From: a bacterium
GTDB lineage: Bacteria; Lernaellota; Lernaellaia; JACKCT01
Length of the DNA: 50,729 bases
Reading direction: 5' to 3'
NCBI GenBank assembly: GCA_019912885.1
Contig: JAIOHV010000087.1
Coordinates: 1-50,729, forward strand
Numbering within the stretch: the stretch's first letter is position 1; every line of letters starts with the position of its first letter. The notes beneath the pieces were generated by a model. That model was not told the origin of the DNA, searched no databases, and was given only the letters and a program-made list of their open reading frames with translations. Below are positions 7,911 through 15,750 of this stretch, piece by piece. A program made the position numbers and the translations under genes.

Positions 7911-7940
7911 CTCAATCCTCAATCCTCGATCCTCAATCCT
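7911..7940. repeat. Heptamer array (GGATTGA)n just 3' of a gene, copy 1
   Basis: Four imperfect tandem copies of CTCAATC/CTCGATC (GGATTGA in the sense of the adjacent gene) directly follow the lipoprotein stop. The same array occurs at 15543-15583 and 34577-34629, again right at a stop codon and in sense orientation. Confidence 0.7.
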
Positions 7941-7943
7941 TTC

Positions 7944-9032
7944 TCAGATCAACTCGCTCGGGAACGGGCAAAGCTCTTCGTCGCCCTCGGGGAATCCGGC
8001 GCCGGGATAGAACTCGCCGTCGGATACCAGCACGACGCCTTCGCTGTAATAAGTCCGCAGGAACGTCTCGCCCCAGCACTCGGTCGCCAGAAACGCGGAG
8101 ACGTCAAAGCCGCCGGCCTGCATGTCATCTACGTCGCCGCCGGTCACCGAAAAGTCGGAGCGGCCGACGCCGTTTCCCTGCCATTTGGTCGCAAACCACA
8201 CGTCCTCGGCTTTGGCGAACTCGTCGCCGTGGTACTCTTCCCAATGCGCGTCGCCGTGCCAGCTCGCCGTAAACTCGCCCGTATTGTCCGCGTGGTTGTG
8301 ATAGGCGTAGTCCGCGGTGATCGGTCCGGGCAGGTCTTCGTATTCGCTGTCGTAGTCCTGCCAGTGGACGTTGATCTCGCGCCCGTCGGAGACGGTGTCG
8401 TAGTCGCAGGAGATCGAGCCTTCCTGATCCACTGTCGGGTCGAGCGACGCCGCAACGTCGAGGTCCAGATAGAACTCGCCCACGCCGCGGCGCGACGTGT
8501 CGGTGGAAACGGTCGTCGAGCCGGACCAGACCGTCGTGAACTCGTCCTCGGTGTTCTTGGCGCGCCAGCCGAGCGTGTATTCGTAGTCCTCGCCGCCGGT
8601 GTTCACCATCGTGAAGAGCATCTCCACGGGCGAAAGGCCGTCGTCGATCCACGGCCCCCACACGGCGGTGTCCTCGGACTCGCTCGTCGGCGGGTAGCTC
8701 GTGATCTCGTCGATGATCGAGATGAACGAGAGGATCGCGTAGTTCACCTCGCGCGTCGAATCGACCGTTTCCTCGTAGAGCGTCGCCAGCTCGCCGACGG
8801 ATTTGTAGTAGTCGTCCTCGTCCTGCCCGGGGATCGTCATGGCGAGGCTCGCCGCATCGGGCAGGGCGTCGCGCCAGTCGCTGTCGTCGTCATCGTCGCC
8901 CCCGCCGCCGCCGCCGCCGTCATCGTCGTCATCGTCGTCGTCATCGCCGCCGCCGCACGCGACAAGCGCGCCGGACAGGGCAAAGATCAAAACGGTGAGC
9001 AGCCAGGTTTTCTTGTCCCAAATGATACGCAT
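7944..9032 (-). CDS. Lipoprotein with poly-Asp/poly-Gly N-terminal spacer
   Basis: The 362-residue protein has a signal peptide (LLTVLIFALSGALVAC). The lipobox Cys is followed at once by GGG, nine Asp, seven Gly and five more Asp, a low-complexity tether. The remaining 300 residues form an acidic, aromatic-rich globular region with WGPWIDDG, YEYTLGWRAK, GEFYLDLDVAAS and paired cysteines near the end (ECWGETF, ELCPF). No family was recognised. The ATG at 9032 is preferred because GGAGGG lies 7-12 nt upstream; the ATG at 9047 would put that ribosome-binding site inside the gene. It probably has its own promoter and the terminator at 7882-7907. Confidence 0.8.
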   Translation of the reverse strand: MRIIWDKKTWLLTVLIFALSGALVACGGGDDDDDDDDDGGGGGGGDDDDDSDWRDALPDAASLAMTIPGQDEDDYYKSVGELATLYEETVDSTREVNYAILSFISIIDEITSYPPTSESEDTAVWGPWIDDGLSPVEMLFTMVNTGGEDYEYTLGWRAKNTEDEFTTVWSGSTTVSTDTSRRGVGEFYLDLDVAASLDPTVDQEGSISCDYDTVSDGREINVHWQDYDSEYEDLPGPITADYAYHNHADNTGEFTASWHGDAHWEEYHGDEFAKAEDVWFATKWQGNGVGRSDFSVTGGDVDDMQAGGFDVSAFLATECWGETFLRTYYSEGVVLVSDGEFYPGAGFPEGDEELCPFPSELI

Positions 9033-9223
9033 GTTTTTTCCCTCCATGGTCCTTCGCGCATTGCGCGATCGGGACGCAAGGATTGCCAGATTCGCGCGTT
9101 AGACTACGCCAACGCGGGCGAAGGTTCAAAGATTTCTTCACGAAATCACGCGTCAAATCTTTGATGGTGTTTCAGAAATCCGATATACCCCGCGCCCGTG
9201 CCCGTGCCCGAATCGCATCCGGC

Positions 9224-9263
9224 GGAACACAGAGAGCACCGAGGCGACACAGAGGACACGGAG
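9224..9263. repeat. ACACGGAG-type repeat, copy 2
   Basis: Degenerate GAACACAGAGAGCACC/GACACAGAGGACACGGAG units like those at 2493-2522. The 439-nt gap 9033-9471 contains this and the adjacent palindromic family but no recognisable gene. Confidence 0.6.
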
Positions 9264-9268
9264 ATTTC

Positions 9269-9405
9269 CTGGGAACGCCGAGCTCTAGCTCGGCTTGGGA
9301 CCGCGGGCGGCCCGCCCGCTTAGGAAAGGCGATTCGCCGGGAGCGCAGGCGTCCCGCCTGCTTTGAAAAACGCGATTCCCCGGGACCGCGGGCGTCCCGC
9401 CTGCT
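9269..9405. repeat. GGGACCGCGGGCGTCCCGCC-type palindromic repeat cluster, copy 1
   Basis: Four consecutive variants, each a GGGA-C-CGCGGGCG-CCCGCCTGCTT-like imperfect palindrome, are separated by short spacers. The same family fills 25564-25788. The units do not share a frame and form small hairpins. Confidence 0.7.
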
Positions 9406-9439
9406 TATAAGAATCGCGCTCGCCTTTCCCGCCTTGTGC

Positions 9440-9445
9440 TATCAT
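9440..9445 (+). promoter_or_regulatory. Candidate extended -10 element before the paralogous lipoprotein pair
   Basis: TGCTATCAT reads as an extended -10 (TGn then TATCAT), 26 nt upstream of the ATG at 9472. No good -35 is visible at 16-18 nt. A very similar TGCTATATT precedes nadA. Confidence 0.3.
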
Positions 9446-9471
9446 TCCACCGTCTTCGAGGGTAGCGACGC

Positions 9472-10449
9472 ATGAAGGCGTCAACGTATCGCATCATCAT
9501 CGTGTTCCTTGCGGCGTTCCTTCTCGCCGCTTGCGCGCCGAGCAGCGATGACGACACCGCCGACGCGGACGACGACACCGATAACGGTGTGCTCCCGGGC
9601 AACAACGATCGTACTTCGTCGGAAGACGATGATCCCAATGTCGATGACCCTGCCGATGACGGGGACGACGACGCATCTGTGGCGGACGACGACGCGTCGC
9701 TAGACGACGATGCCTTGGACGACGATGTGACCGATGACGACATAGCGGACGATGATGTCTTCGACGACGACACGGACAATCCCGCGCCGGACTGGCCGGC
9801 TGTCTGCGAACTTCCCCGCCCGCCCGTCGACGCCTGCTCCGACGCGATGCTGAAGCTCTATTGCGTCAACGGCTACCCGGTTGTCAAAGACGACATCCTC
9901 TACACGCAGATGCAGGCCATCGCCGCGTGCCGCGATGGAAGCGACCCGGTTTGGAGCGATATCGTTGATTGCTCTCGTAGCCTGCTGCCGGTGCCATGTT
10001 CGCTGTTTACCTTCGACTTCTTGGGGTATGCCATGAGCGGTTTTGTCGGGTGCCTTTCCGAAAAGGGCTGGCCGGCCGAGAGAACGGAGCTTTTCGACCC
10101 CAACGAGTGGCAGCTCGAAAACGATTTTCAGGTTCATCAGATCCTTCAGGCTCTGAATTACTGGGTTTATCTCCCGTTGCTCTATCCCGGCTGGCTGATC
10201 GAATTTGGCGGCGCGACCATCGGCCCCGGCGCTCAGGACATCCGTGCGCAATATGCCGGTGGGGGCGCTGACCCGCATTACGGAAACGGCGAGATGATCT
10301 TTTACATTGGCGACGCCGTGTCGGCGCAACCGGACGCGATCGAATTTTCGATGGATGGGTGCTGGCTTCAGATACCGGGCATGTTCGGCGGAGAATATTC
10401 GGAGACCTACGGTTCGATCGACGTCAAGCTCGTGGCGGTGACGCCATGA
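9472..10449 (+). CDS. Poly-Asp lipoprotein, paralog A of a tandem pair
   Basis: The 325-residue protein has a signal peptide (IIIVFLAAFLLAAC), a lipobox Cys near residue 21, and an acidic linker of DDDT/DDDA/DDDV units to about residue 102. A Cys-containing domain follows: VCELPRPP, DACSDAMLKLYC, PVVKDDILYTQMQAIAAC, DPVWSDIVDC. This core and the C-terminal part (YWVYLPLLYPGWLIEFGGA) align with the next gene, so the two are tandem duplicates. No known family was recognised. Conserved cysteines suggest disulfides in a periplasmic or surface domain. The stop overlaps the next start as ATGA, so both are co-translated. In the linker, Asp-coding codons alternate between GAC and GAT. Confidence 0.8.
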   Translation: MKASTYRIIIVFLAAFLLAACAPSSDDDTADADDDTDNGVLPGNNDRTSSEDDDPNVDDPADDGDDDASVADDDASLDDDALDDDVTDDDIADDDVFDDDTDNPAPDWPAVCELPRPPVDACSDAMLKLYCVNGYPVVKDDILYTQMQAIAACRDGSDPVWSDIVDCSRSLLPVPCSLFTFDFLGYAMSGFVGCLSEKGWPAERTELFDPNEWQLENDFQVHQILQALNYWVYLPLLYPGWLIEFGGATIGPGAQDIRAQYAGGGADPHYGNGEMIFYIGDAVSAQPDAIEFSMDGCWLQIPGMFGGEYSETYGSIDVKLVAVTP

Positions 10450-11459
10450 TCGCGGCCATCTTGCGCCTTCTGCCCGTCATATTCGCGGCGGTCCTGTTTC
10501 TTGCCGCCGTAATCGGATGCGTGCCGCCGGGTGGCGGCGATGTTTCGTCGGCGGCGGACGACGACACCGCGGATGACGACGACGCATCGCTCGACGACGA
10601 TTCGGCGGACGACGACAGCGTATTGGACAACGACGCGACGGATGATGACTCCATGCCGGACGACGATGCGTTGCCTGACGACGACTTCGGCGACGACGAT
10701 ACCGTCGCGGATGACGATACAACGATGGACGACGACACCCTCGACGACGACACGCTCGACGACGACACATTCGACGACGACACGGCCGATGACGACACCG
10801 GCGACGACGACACGACCTGGCCCGAGGTCTGCGATGACCCGTCTCCGCCGGCGGACGAATGCGCGGACGCGCTGTTCAAGCTGTACTGCGATGTTGGATT
10901 TCCGGTCATCAAGGACGACATCCATTACACGCAGTCCGGCGCGATCGCCGCATGCCGGCTCGGGACCGATCCGGTGTGGGCGGATATCGTCGATTGCTCC
11001 GCGGCGATTTTCCAGGTGGGTCTTTTCATTCACATGGGCTACCCCATCATGCCTTTTGTCGCCTGCATGCAGGAATCGTGGCCCGCGCAGCAGACGGGCG
11101 TTTTCGACGCCACGCTATGGAGGGCCGAAGAGCCCGCGTACCCTCCGCTTCATTTCTTTCAAAGTCTGAATTTCTGGGCATTCGACCTGTCGGTAATCAG
11201 TGAACCGCTTTACATCGAGTTTGCTGGTGCAGTTACTGATCCGGGTATACCCATGTTGCGCGGCCAATTCGTCGCCGCCGGCGGGGACGAACACACGGGC
11301 ACATTCGTGGTAATGAGCGAATCGGGAAACCTGACGTCGATGACGGACGATACCGTGACGTTCTGGCTCGCCGGCTGGTACGAGTGGGCGACGAGGTTTG
11401 GTTACGAAATCGGCGAGACCGGACACGAATTTCGGCTCGTACCTTTGGCCACGCCCTGA
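10446..11459 (+). CDS. Poly-Asp lipoprotein, paralog B of a tandem pair
   Basis: The 337-residue protein has a hydrophobic leader (LLPVIFAAVLFLAAVIGC), a lipobox Cys near residue 23, then an acidic linker of DDDT/DDDA/DDDS units up to about residue 120. The domain after it matches paralog A: VCDDPSPP, DECADALFKLYC, FPVIKDDIHYTQ, AIAACRLGTDPVWADIVDC, then FFQSLNFWAF and IEFAGAVTDPG. The ATG at 10446 overlaps the previous stop by 4 nt. Its linker is longer and built from different repeat units, so linker and domain evolve at different rates. Function is unknown. Confidence 0.8.
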   Translation: MIAAILRLLPVIFAAVLFLAAVIGCVPPGGGDVSSAADDDTADDDDASLDDDSADDDSVLDNDATDDDSMPDDDALPDDDFGDDDTVADDDTTMDDDTLDDDTLDDDTFDDDTADDDTGDDDTTWPEVCDDPSPPADECADALFKLYCDVGFPVIKDDIHYTQSGAIAACRLGTDPVWADIVDCSAAIFQVGLFIHMGYPIMPFVACMQESWPAQQTGVFDATLWRAEEPAYPPLHFFQSLNFWAFDLSVISEPLYIEFAGAVTDPGIPMLRGQFVAAGGDEHTGTFVVMSESGNLTSMTDDTVTFWLAGWYEWATRFGYEIGETGHEFRLVPLATP

Positions 11460-11480
11460 CGCCGCCGCGTGCACACCCCC

Positions 11481-11509
11481 CAGACAAAACCCCCGTTTGG
11501 TGCTATATT
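11481..11509 (+). promoter_or_regulatory. Candidate sigma-70 promoter of nadA
   Basis: CAGACA at 11481-11486 and TATATT at 11504-11509 are 17 nt apart, and TGC precedes the -10 as an extended -10. The nadA ATG is at 11602, giving a leader of roughly 85 nt. Confidence 0.35.
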
Positions 11510-11601
11510 TCCGGTAGATCTCGCGGTCGCATTCCGGCCGTTTTGAGCAACCTCGCGTGGCCGCGCTGCCGGCCCGCGCCATCGACCAAGGGAATGGGAA
11601 A

Positions 11602-12660
11602 ATGATCAACGCGGCGACCCTCGCCGAGACCAGAGAGCAGATGAAGCGCAAGCTTTCGCGAGTCGTGCCGGAGGCCGAAATCGCGCTGAAGGCCGAGCTC
11701 GTTTTCGAGATCAATCGCTTAAAGGCTGAGCGCAACGCGGTCATCCTCGGGCACAACTACATGGAGCCGGCGCTGTTCCACACCGTGCCGGACTTTGTGG
11801 GCGATTCGCTCGAGCTTTCGCGCATCGCCGCGACGACGGACAAGGATCCCATCGTTTTTTGCGGCGTGCGTTTCATGGCCGAGACGGCGAAGATCCTCTC
11901 GCCCGAAAAGCTCGTGCTGCTCCCCGCGAAGGAGGCCGGCTGCTCGCTCGCGGCCAGCATCACCGCCGACGACGTGCGCGCCCTCAAAAAGCGCTTCCCC
12001 GGCGTGCCGGTCGTGACATACGTGAACACTTACGCCGACGTGAAAGCGGAGACGGACGTTTGCTGCACGTCGAGCAACGCGGCGGCCGTCGTCGAGTCGC
12101 TCGGCGCGGAGCGCGTCATCTTTTTGCCCGACGAATATCTGGCACGAAACGTCGCGCACGAGATGGGCCTGTCGATCGCGTTCCCGCAAGACGGCGACGT
12201 CGGCGACGCGCAAATCCTTGGCTGGCGCGGGCGCTGCGAGGTGCACGAAAAATTCACCGTCGAGGACATCACGAACGTGCGCAAGCAGTTCCCGGACGTC
12301 ATCGTGCTCTCGCACCCGGAGTGCAGCCCCGAGGTCGTCGCGGCCTCCGACTTTTCCGGCAGCACCAACGCGATGATCCGCAACGTCGAACAGTCGTCCG
12401 CGCCGCGCTACCTGCTCATGACCGAGTGCGCGATGGGCGACAACATCGCCGCCGCGAATCCGGACAAGGAGATGGTGCGCCTTTGCAGCGTGCGTTGCCC
12501 GCACATGAACGAGATCAAGCTCGAACACGTGCTGCACGCGTTGCGTCATGATGAGCAGGCGATCGAGGTGCCCGAAGAGATTCGCGTCCGCGCGAAAAAA
12601 TCGCTCGACCGCATGCTTGAGATCGGCCCGCGAAAAGAGATGCGCGCGGCGAACTCGTAA
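11602..12660 (+). CDS. nadA: Quinolinate synthase
   Basis: NadA condenses iminoaspartate with dihydroxyacetone phosphate to quinolinate in NAD synthesis, using a [4Fe-4S] cluster. The 352-residue protein has AVILGHNYMEP, DFVGDSLELS, FCGVRFMAETAKIL, AKEAGCSLA, YVNTYADVKAETDVCCTSSNA, LSHPECSPEV, TECAMGDNI and SVRCPHMN. The cysteines in GCSLA, HPEC and RCPHM are the best candidates for the three cluster ligands. The ATG at 11602 follows a purine-rich AAGGGAATGGGAAA site; an in-frame ATG at 11557 lacks one. No nadB or nadC is next to it here. A candidate promoter is at 11481-11509. Confidence 0.94.
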   Translation: MINAATLAETREQMKRKLSRVVPEAEIALKAELVFEINRLKAERNAVILGHNYMEPALFHTVPDFVGDSLELSRIAATTDKDPIVFCGVRFMAETAKILSPEKLVLLPAKEAGCSLAASITADDVRALKKRFPGVPVVTYVNTYADVKAETDVCCTSSNAAAVVESLGAERVIFLPDEYLARNVAHEMGLSIAFPQDGDVGDAQILGWRGRCEVHEKFTVEDITNVRKQFPDVIVLSHPECSPEVVAASDFSGSTNAMIRNVEQSSAPRYLLMTECAMGDNIAAANPDKEMVRLCSVRCPHMNEIKLEHVLHALRHDEQAIEVPEEIRVRAKKSLDRMLEIGPRKEMRAANS

Positions 12661-12671
12661 TCGCAGGTTTT

Positions 12672-12759
12672 ACCGCGAAGACGCAAAGGAAACGCGAAGA
12701 GCGCGAAGAAAAACTTGTTTGCCTTTGCGTTCTTCGCGAATCTTTGCGTCTTTGCGGTG
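12672..12759. repeat. Inverted GACGCAAAGGAA/TTCTTCGCG repeat pair, copy 1
   Basis: The left half (ACCGCGAAGACGCAAAGG...) and the right half, read in reverse, share CGCAAAGACGCAAAG-like text. The unit is therefore a long imperfect hairpin between convergent genes, where it could act as a bidirectional terminator. One arm recurs at 34547-34576. Confidence 0.65.
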
Positions 12760-12766
12760 CTCTTCG

Positions 12767-14107
12767 CTACGCCGCTCTTATCGAAAGCCTCAAAGTTACG
12801 CGCCGCCACAGATGCCGCGCGCCGAACCACACGAACGCCAGCGCGTCGCGCACGTCCATCATCGGGCTCGGCAAGCGGAACATCAGCGGCAGCGTGAACA
12901 AAAGGCGCGCGGTGCCGATCGGGCAGCCGGGGATGTGACGCACCTTGCGCGCGCGGATCGTACCGGTCACGCGTGTACACGTGCCGACGAGCGCCACGAC
13001 GCCGTCGCCCACATCCACGTCGCCGCGATAGACGCCCGTCACGATCGCGCCGGCTTTTGCCCGCGCCACCGAGCCGGGCCGGCGCTTTTCGATCGTGCCC
13101 AGGCAGCCCTTCACCGCGGCCTCGCATCCGCCGAAGCAATACCGGCCGCGCACCGGGTCCGTGCCGGCGAAAAAGCGGATCGGCGTCTTCGTCTTTTGCA
13201 GGTCCTGATATTCGCTGTCGATGCCGCGCGTTTTCGCCGCAAGCTCGTCGATTGAAACATCGCCCTCGATACGTACGTCGCCGGGCGCGGGTCCGTAGCC
13301 GCGCTCCATCGCCAGGTGCAGGTGCTGAACGTCGCTCGGTTCGTAGCCCATGATGCGCGCGGCGACGATGTCCATGGCGACGGGATCATCGGCGATAAGG
13401 ATCGCACCGACATGCGCGGGCCGCGCGGCGGATTCGTAGCCGTGGCCGATCGTGATCGCGTCGGTGACGATCGCGTCCGGGTAGCCGATCTCGAGGAGGT
13501 CCACGATCTTCTCGTCCAGGCGGTCGTCGTGAAACAGCATGCGTTCGGCGTGCGTCAGGATGCCGACGTTCAGCTTGATCGCGCAGGTGATCTGGCAGGT
13601 GACGTGATATTTGAGCTTCGGCGCCCAAATCAGCGTGTCCGCGTCGGCGAGGCTCTCGGCCACGAGCATCGACGTGTGATGCATCCCGCGCGCGAGCGGC
13701 ACGCGCACCGCGGGTTCGTGGTTGAAATCGCGCAGCGCGACGCCATCGCGCGCCAGGCGCGGATAGCCCGCCTCGCTCAAAAACAGACCCGGCGGAATGC
13801 CAAACCCACTGGATTCGCCGATGGTCACCGCATCCGCGCCGCCGGCTTTCGCCCAGCGCGCGATTTGGCCGATGACGCGCGGGTGCGTGTAGGAGTCGTG
13901 GATGTATTTTTTGTTGGCCGTGACGACGTTCGGTTTGATCAGTACGCGCCCCGCGGCGCGGACGCCGAGGTCGGCCAAGCTCCCGCGCACGATCGCGCCG
14001 ATCGCGTCGGGGTCGTACGCATCGCACCGGCGCACGATGACGCGGTTTGACCGCGGGCGCGAAAGGCGCGCGACGATGATCTCCTGAAGCTCCTTTGCGG
14101 TCCTCAC
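12767..14107 (-). CDS. DUF362-family protein
   Basis: The 446-residue protein matches the DUF362 pattern: VLIKPNVVTANKK near residue 60, a Gly-rich VTIGESSGFG region, LIWAPKLKYHVTCQ, LNVGILTHAERM, IVTDAITIGHG and DDPVAMDIVAARIMGY. Conserved cysteines follow in a C-terminal part: YCFGGCEAAVKGC, VGTCTRV, IPGCPIG. DUF362 proteins are poorly characterised and some carry Fe-S clusters; the clustered cysteines here would suit metal binding. The GTG at 14107 is chosen because GGAAGG lies 7 nt upstream. It is divergent from the sigma factor gene, with a double palindrome at 14127-14146 in the shared region. Confidence 0.8.
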   Translation of the reverse strand: MRTAKELQEIIVARLSRPRSNRVIVRRCDAYDPDAIGAIVRGSLADLGVRAAGRVLIKPNVVTANKKYIHDSYTHPRVIGQIARWAKAGGADAVTIGESSGFGIPPGLFLSEAGYPRLARDGVALRDFNHEPAVRVPLARGMHHTSMLVAESLADADTLIWAPKLKYHVTCQITCAIKLNVGILTHAERMLFHDDRLDEKIVDLLEIGYPDAIVTDAITIGHGYESAARPAHVGAILIADDPVAMDIVAARIMGYEPSDVQHLHLAMERGYGPAPGDVRIEGDVSIDELAAKTRGIDSEYQDLQKTKTPIRFFAGTDPVRGRYCFGGCEAAVKGCLGTIEKRRPGSVARAKAGAIVTGVYRGDVDVGDGVVALVGTCTRVTGTIRARKVRHIPGCPIGTARLLFTLPLMFRLPSPMMDVRDALAFVWFGARHLWRRVTLRLSIRAA

Positions 14108-14126
14108 GCGGCGTCCTTCCAAGATA

Positions 14127-14146
14127 TATCGATACCGATATCGATA
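14127..14146. promoter_or_regulatory. Paired TATCGATA palindromes, possible operator
   Basis: Two identical 8-bp self-complementary sites (14127-14134 and 14139-14146) are separated by CCGA, 12 bp centre to centre. They sit 20 nt upstream of the DUF362 start, a typical position for a dimeric regulator. No regulator can be named. Confidence 0.4.
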
Positions 14147-14192
14147 ATACGGATCTCGGGCGCGAAATGCCAGATCGGAACCCCATCCGGCC

Positions 14193-14231
14193 GAACACGG
14201 AGAACACAGAGGAGACACAGAGAACACGGAG
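14193..14231. repeat. ACACGGAG-type repeat, copy 3
   Basis: Degenerate CACGGAGAACACAGAG and GAGACACAGAGAACACGGAG units, the same family as at 2493, 9224 and 29447. Confidence 0.6.
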
Positions 14232-14413
14232 CGTTAGCCTGTCGTTGCCGTCTCTTTGTGTTTCGCTTCGCGCCCGTGCGGCAATTTTTGCGATTCTCAC
14301 TCGCAACTCGCCACTCGACACTTGCCGCACCGATTGCCTATCATCCGCGCGTGGGAGTCACGCCCGCGCGGCCGGGCCTTTTGCCGCGCGAGCCATGCCC
14401 GAAGACCGACCTT

Positions 14414-15547
14414 ATGCCGCGTAAACCCGATACCCCGCCCGAGGAAACCGGCGAAAAGCCGCGCAAAAAGCGCCGAGCGCCGAAAAAGGCGGACGAGCGC
14501 GACAACGGCGCCGCAAAGGTGCGCAAGACGCGCGCCAGGGCGGCAAGGCCCGACGCGCGTGTTGCCGACGACGCGGAGCCGGTCGATGCCCAGATCGTGG
14601 AAGAGGACGAGATCGAGCGGCCGGTGCGCCTGCTCGACGGCGAGGACGAGGACGAGGACGCCGCCCTAGGCGCGGGCGATGTGGAGCCCGGCTCGCTGGT
14701 TTCCGTCGGGCCGCTTCAGGCGTACATGCGCGAAGTCGGGCGCTATCCGCTCCTGACGCGCGAGGAAGAACACGAGCTTGCGGTCTATTACTCCAAGACG
14801 CAGGACCCGGAGGCGGCGGCCAAACTGGTCACGAGCAATCTTCGTCTGGTCGTGAAGATCGCGATGGACTTTCAACGCGCGTTCATCAACCTGATGGACC
14901 TCATCCAGGAAGGCAACATCGGGTTGATGCAGGCGGTGTCGAAATTCGATCCGTTCCGCGGCGTGAAGTTGTCGAGCTACGCGGCGTGGTGGATCCGCGC
15001 GTACATCCTGCGCTATATCCTGAACAACTGGCGGATGGTGAAAATCGGCACGACGCAGGCCCAACGCAAGCTGTTTTTCAACCTGCAAAAGGAAAAAGAA
15101 CGGCTGGAGGCGCAGGGGTTCACGCCGACGCCGAAACTTTTGGCCGCGCGTCTGGATGTCCGCGAAAAGGACATCATCGAGATGGACCAGCGCCTGTCGC
15201 GCCCGGATCTGTCGATGGACATGCCGCTTTCCGCGGAGGAAGGCGGAACGACGATCGGCGATCTCCAGCCCTCGCCGCGCGCGCTGCCGGACGAGGCGCT
15301 CGTCGCCGCCGAGGCTGAGGACATTTATCGCGCCGCGCTCAACGACTTCGAACAGACGCTCGATGGCAAGGAGCTGGAAATCTTTCAGGAGCGCATGCTC
15401 GGCGATCCGCCCGCGACGCTGCAGGAACTCGGCGACCGCTACGGCATCACGCGCGAGCGCGTCCGGCAGATCGAGGCTCGCATCATGAAGCGTCTGCGCG
15501 CGTTTTTCGACGAGCGCGGCATCGAGGCGCCGACGAGCGAGAATTGA
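14414..15547 (+). CDS. RNA polymerase sigma factor, RpoH-like sigma-70 family
   Basis: The 377-residue protein has about 90 charged, Lys/Glu-rich N-terminal residues, then the sigma-70 core. Region 1.2 is PLQAYMREVGRYPLL. Region 2 includes NLRLVVKIAMDFQ, NLMDLIQEGNIGLMQAV and FDPFRGVKLSSYAAWWIRA. Next comes the RpoH-box-like TTQAQRKLFFNL, then region 3, and region 4 ends with the helix-turn-helix ITRERVRQIEARIMKRL. The QRKLFFNL sequence favours a heat-shock-type RpoH rather than the primary RpoD, which would be longer. The ATG at 14414 is chosen because it starts the charged tail; it has only a weak ribosome site. The TGA stop lies inside a heptamer repeat array. Confidence 0.85.
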   Translation: MPRKPDTPPEETGEKPRKKRRAPKKADERDNGAAKVRKTRARAARPDARVADDAEPVDAQIVEEDEIERPVRLLDGEDEDEDAALGAGDVEPGSLVSVGPLQAYMREVGRYPLLTREEEHELAVYYSKTQDPEAAAKLVTSNLRLVVKIAMDFQRAFINLMDLIQEGNIGLMQAVSKFDPFRGVKLSSYAAWWIRAYILRYILNNWRMVKIGTTQAQRKLFFNLQKEKERLEAQGFTPTPKLLAARLDVREKDIIEMDQRLSRPDLSMDMPLSAEEGGTTIGDLQPSPRALPDEALVAAEAEDIYRAALNDFEQTLDGKELEIFQERMLGDPPATLQELGDRYGITRERVRQIEARIMKRLRAFFDERGIEAPTSEN

Positions 15548-15583
15548 GGATCGAGGATTGAGGATTGAGGATTGAGGATCGAG
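15543..15583. repeat. Heptamer array (GGATTGA)n, copy 2, overlapping the sigma gene stop
   Basis: Five to six imperfect GGATTGA/GGATCGA units. The first TGA of the array is the stop codon of the sigma factor gene (15545-15547). Confidence 0.7.
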
Positions 15584-15658
15584 TAGAAACGGAATTACGA
15601 ATGACGAATTTCGAGTTGGGAAAGCTGTGTAAAAGCTGGTCCGCGATTTGCGATGGAC

Positions 15659-15693
15659 ATTCCCAATTCCGAATTTCCCATTCCCAATTTTTC
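15659..15693. repeat. Degenerate TTCCCAATTCC microsatellite
   Basis: Three imperfect ATTCCCAATT units lie upstream of purD. A run of AATTACGAATGACGAATTTC at 15592-15611 is of the same AT-rich simple-sequence character, unlike the GC-rich genes around it. Confidence 0.5.
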
Positions 15694-15750
15694 CGTGTCC
15701 TCCATGGATTCTCCGAGCCCTCTTTGTACCGCCGATAGGAGCGTTCAAGC

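Larger units (their letters stand above)
14108..14413. other. Divergent intergenic region between the DUF362 gene and the sigma factor
   Basis: This 306-nt gap holds the TATCGATA pair (14127-14146), an ACACGGAG-type repeat (14193-14231) and a candidate -10 TATCAT at 14339-14344 facing the sigma gene. Short open frames here have no convincing coding character. Confidence 0.5.

Noticed and set aside
7594-7911. Short open frame across the GTTTGCGG repeat cluster
   Set aside because: Its peptide only translates the repeats (SGPQTKSL recurring) and lacks a ribosome-binding site; treated as repeat DNA.
14414-15547. Primary sigma factor RpoD
   Set aside because: It is too short, lacks an RpoD-type region 1.1 and non-conserved insert, and has the RpoH-like QRKLFFNL element.
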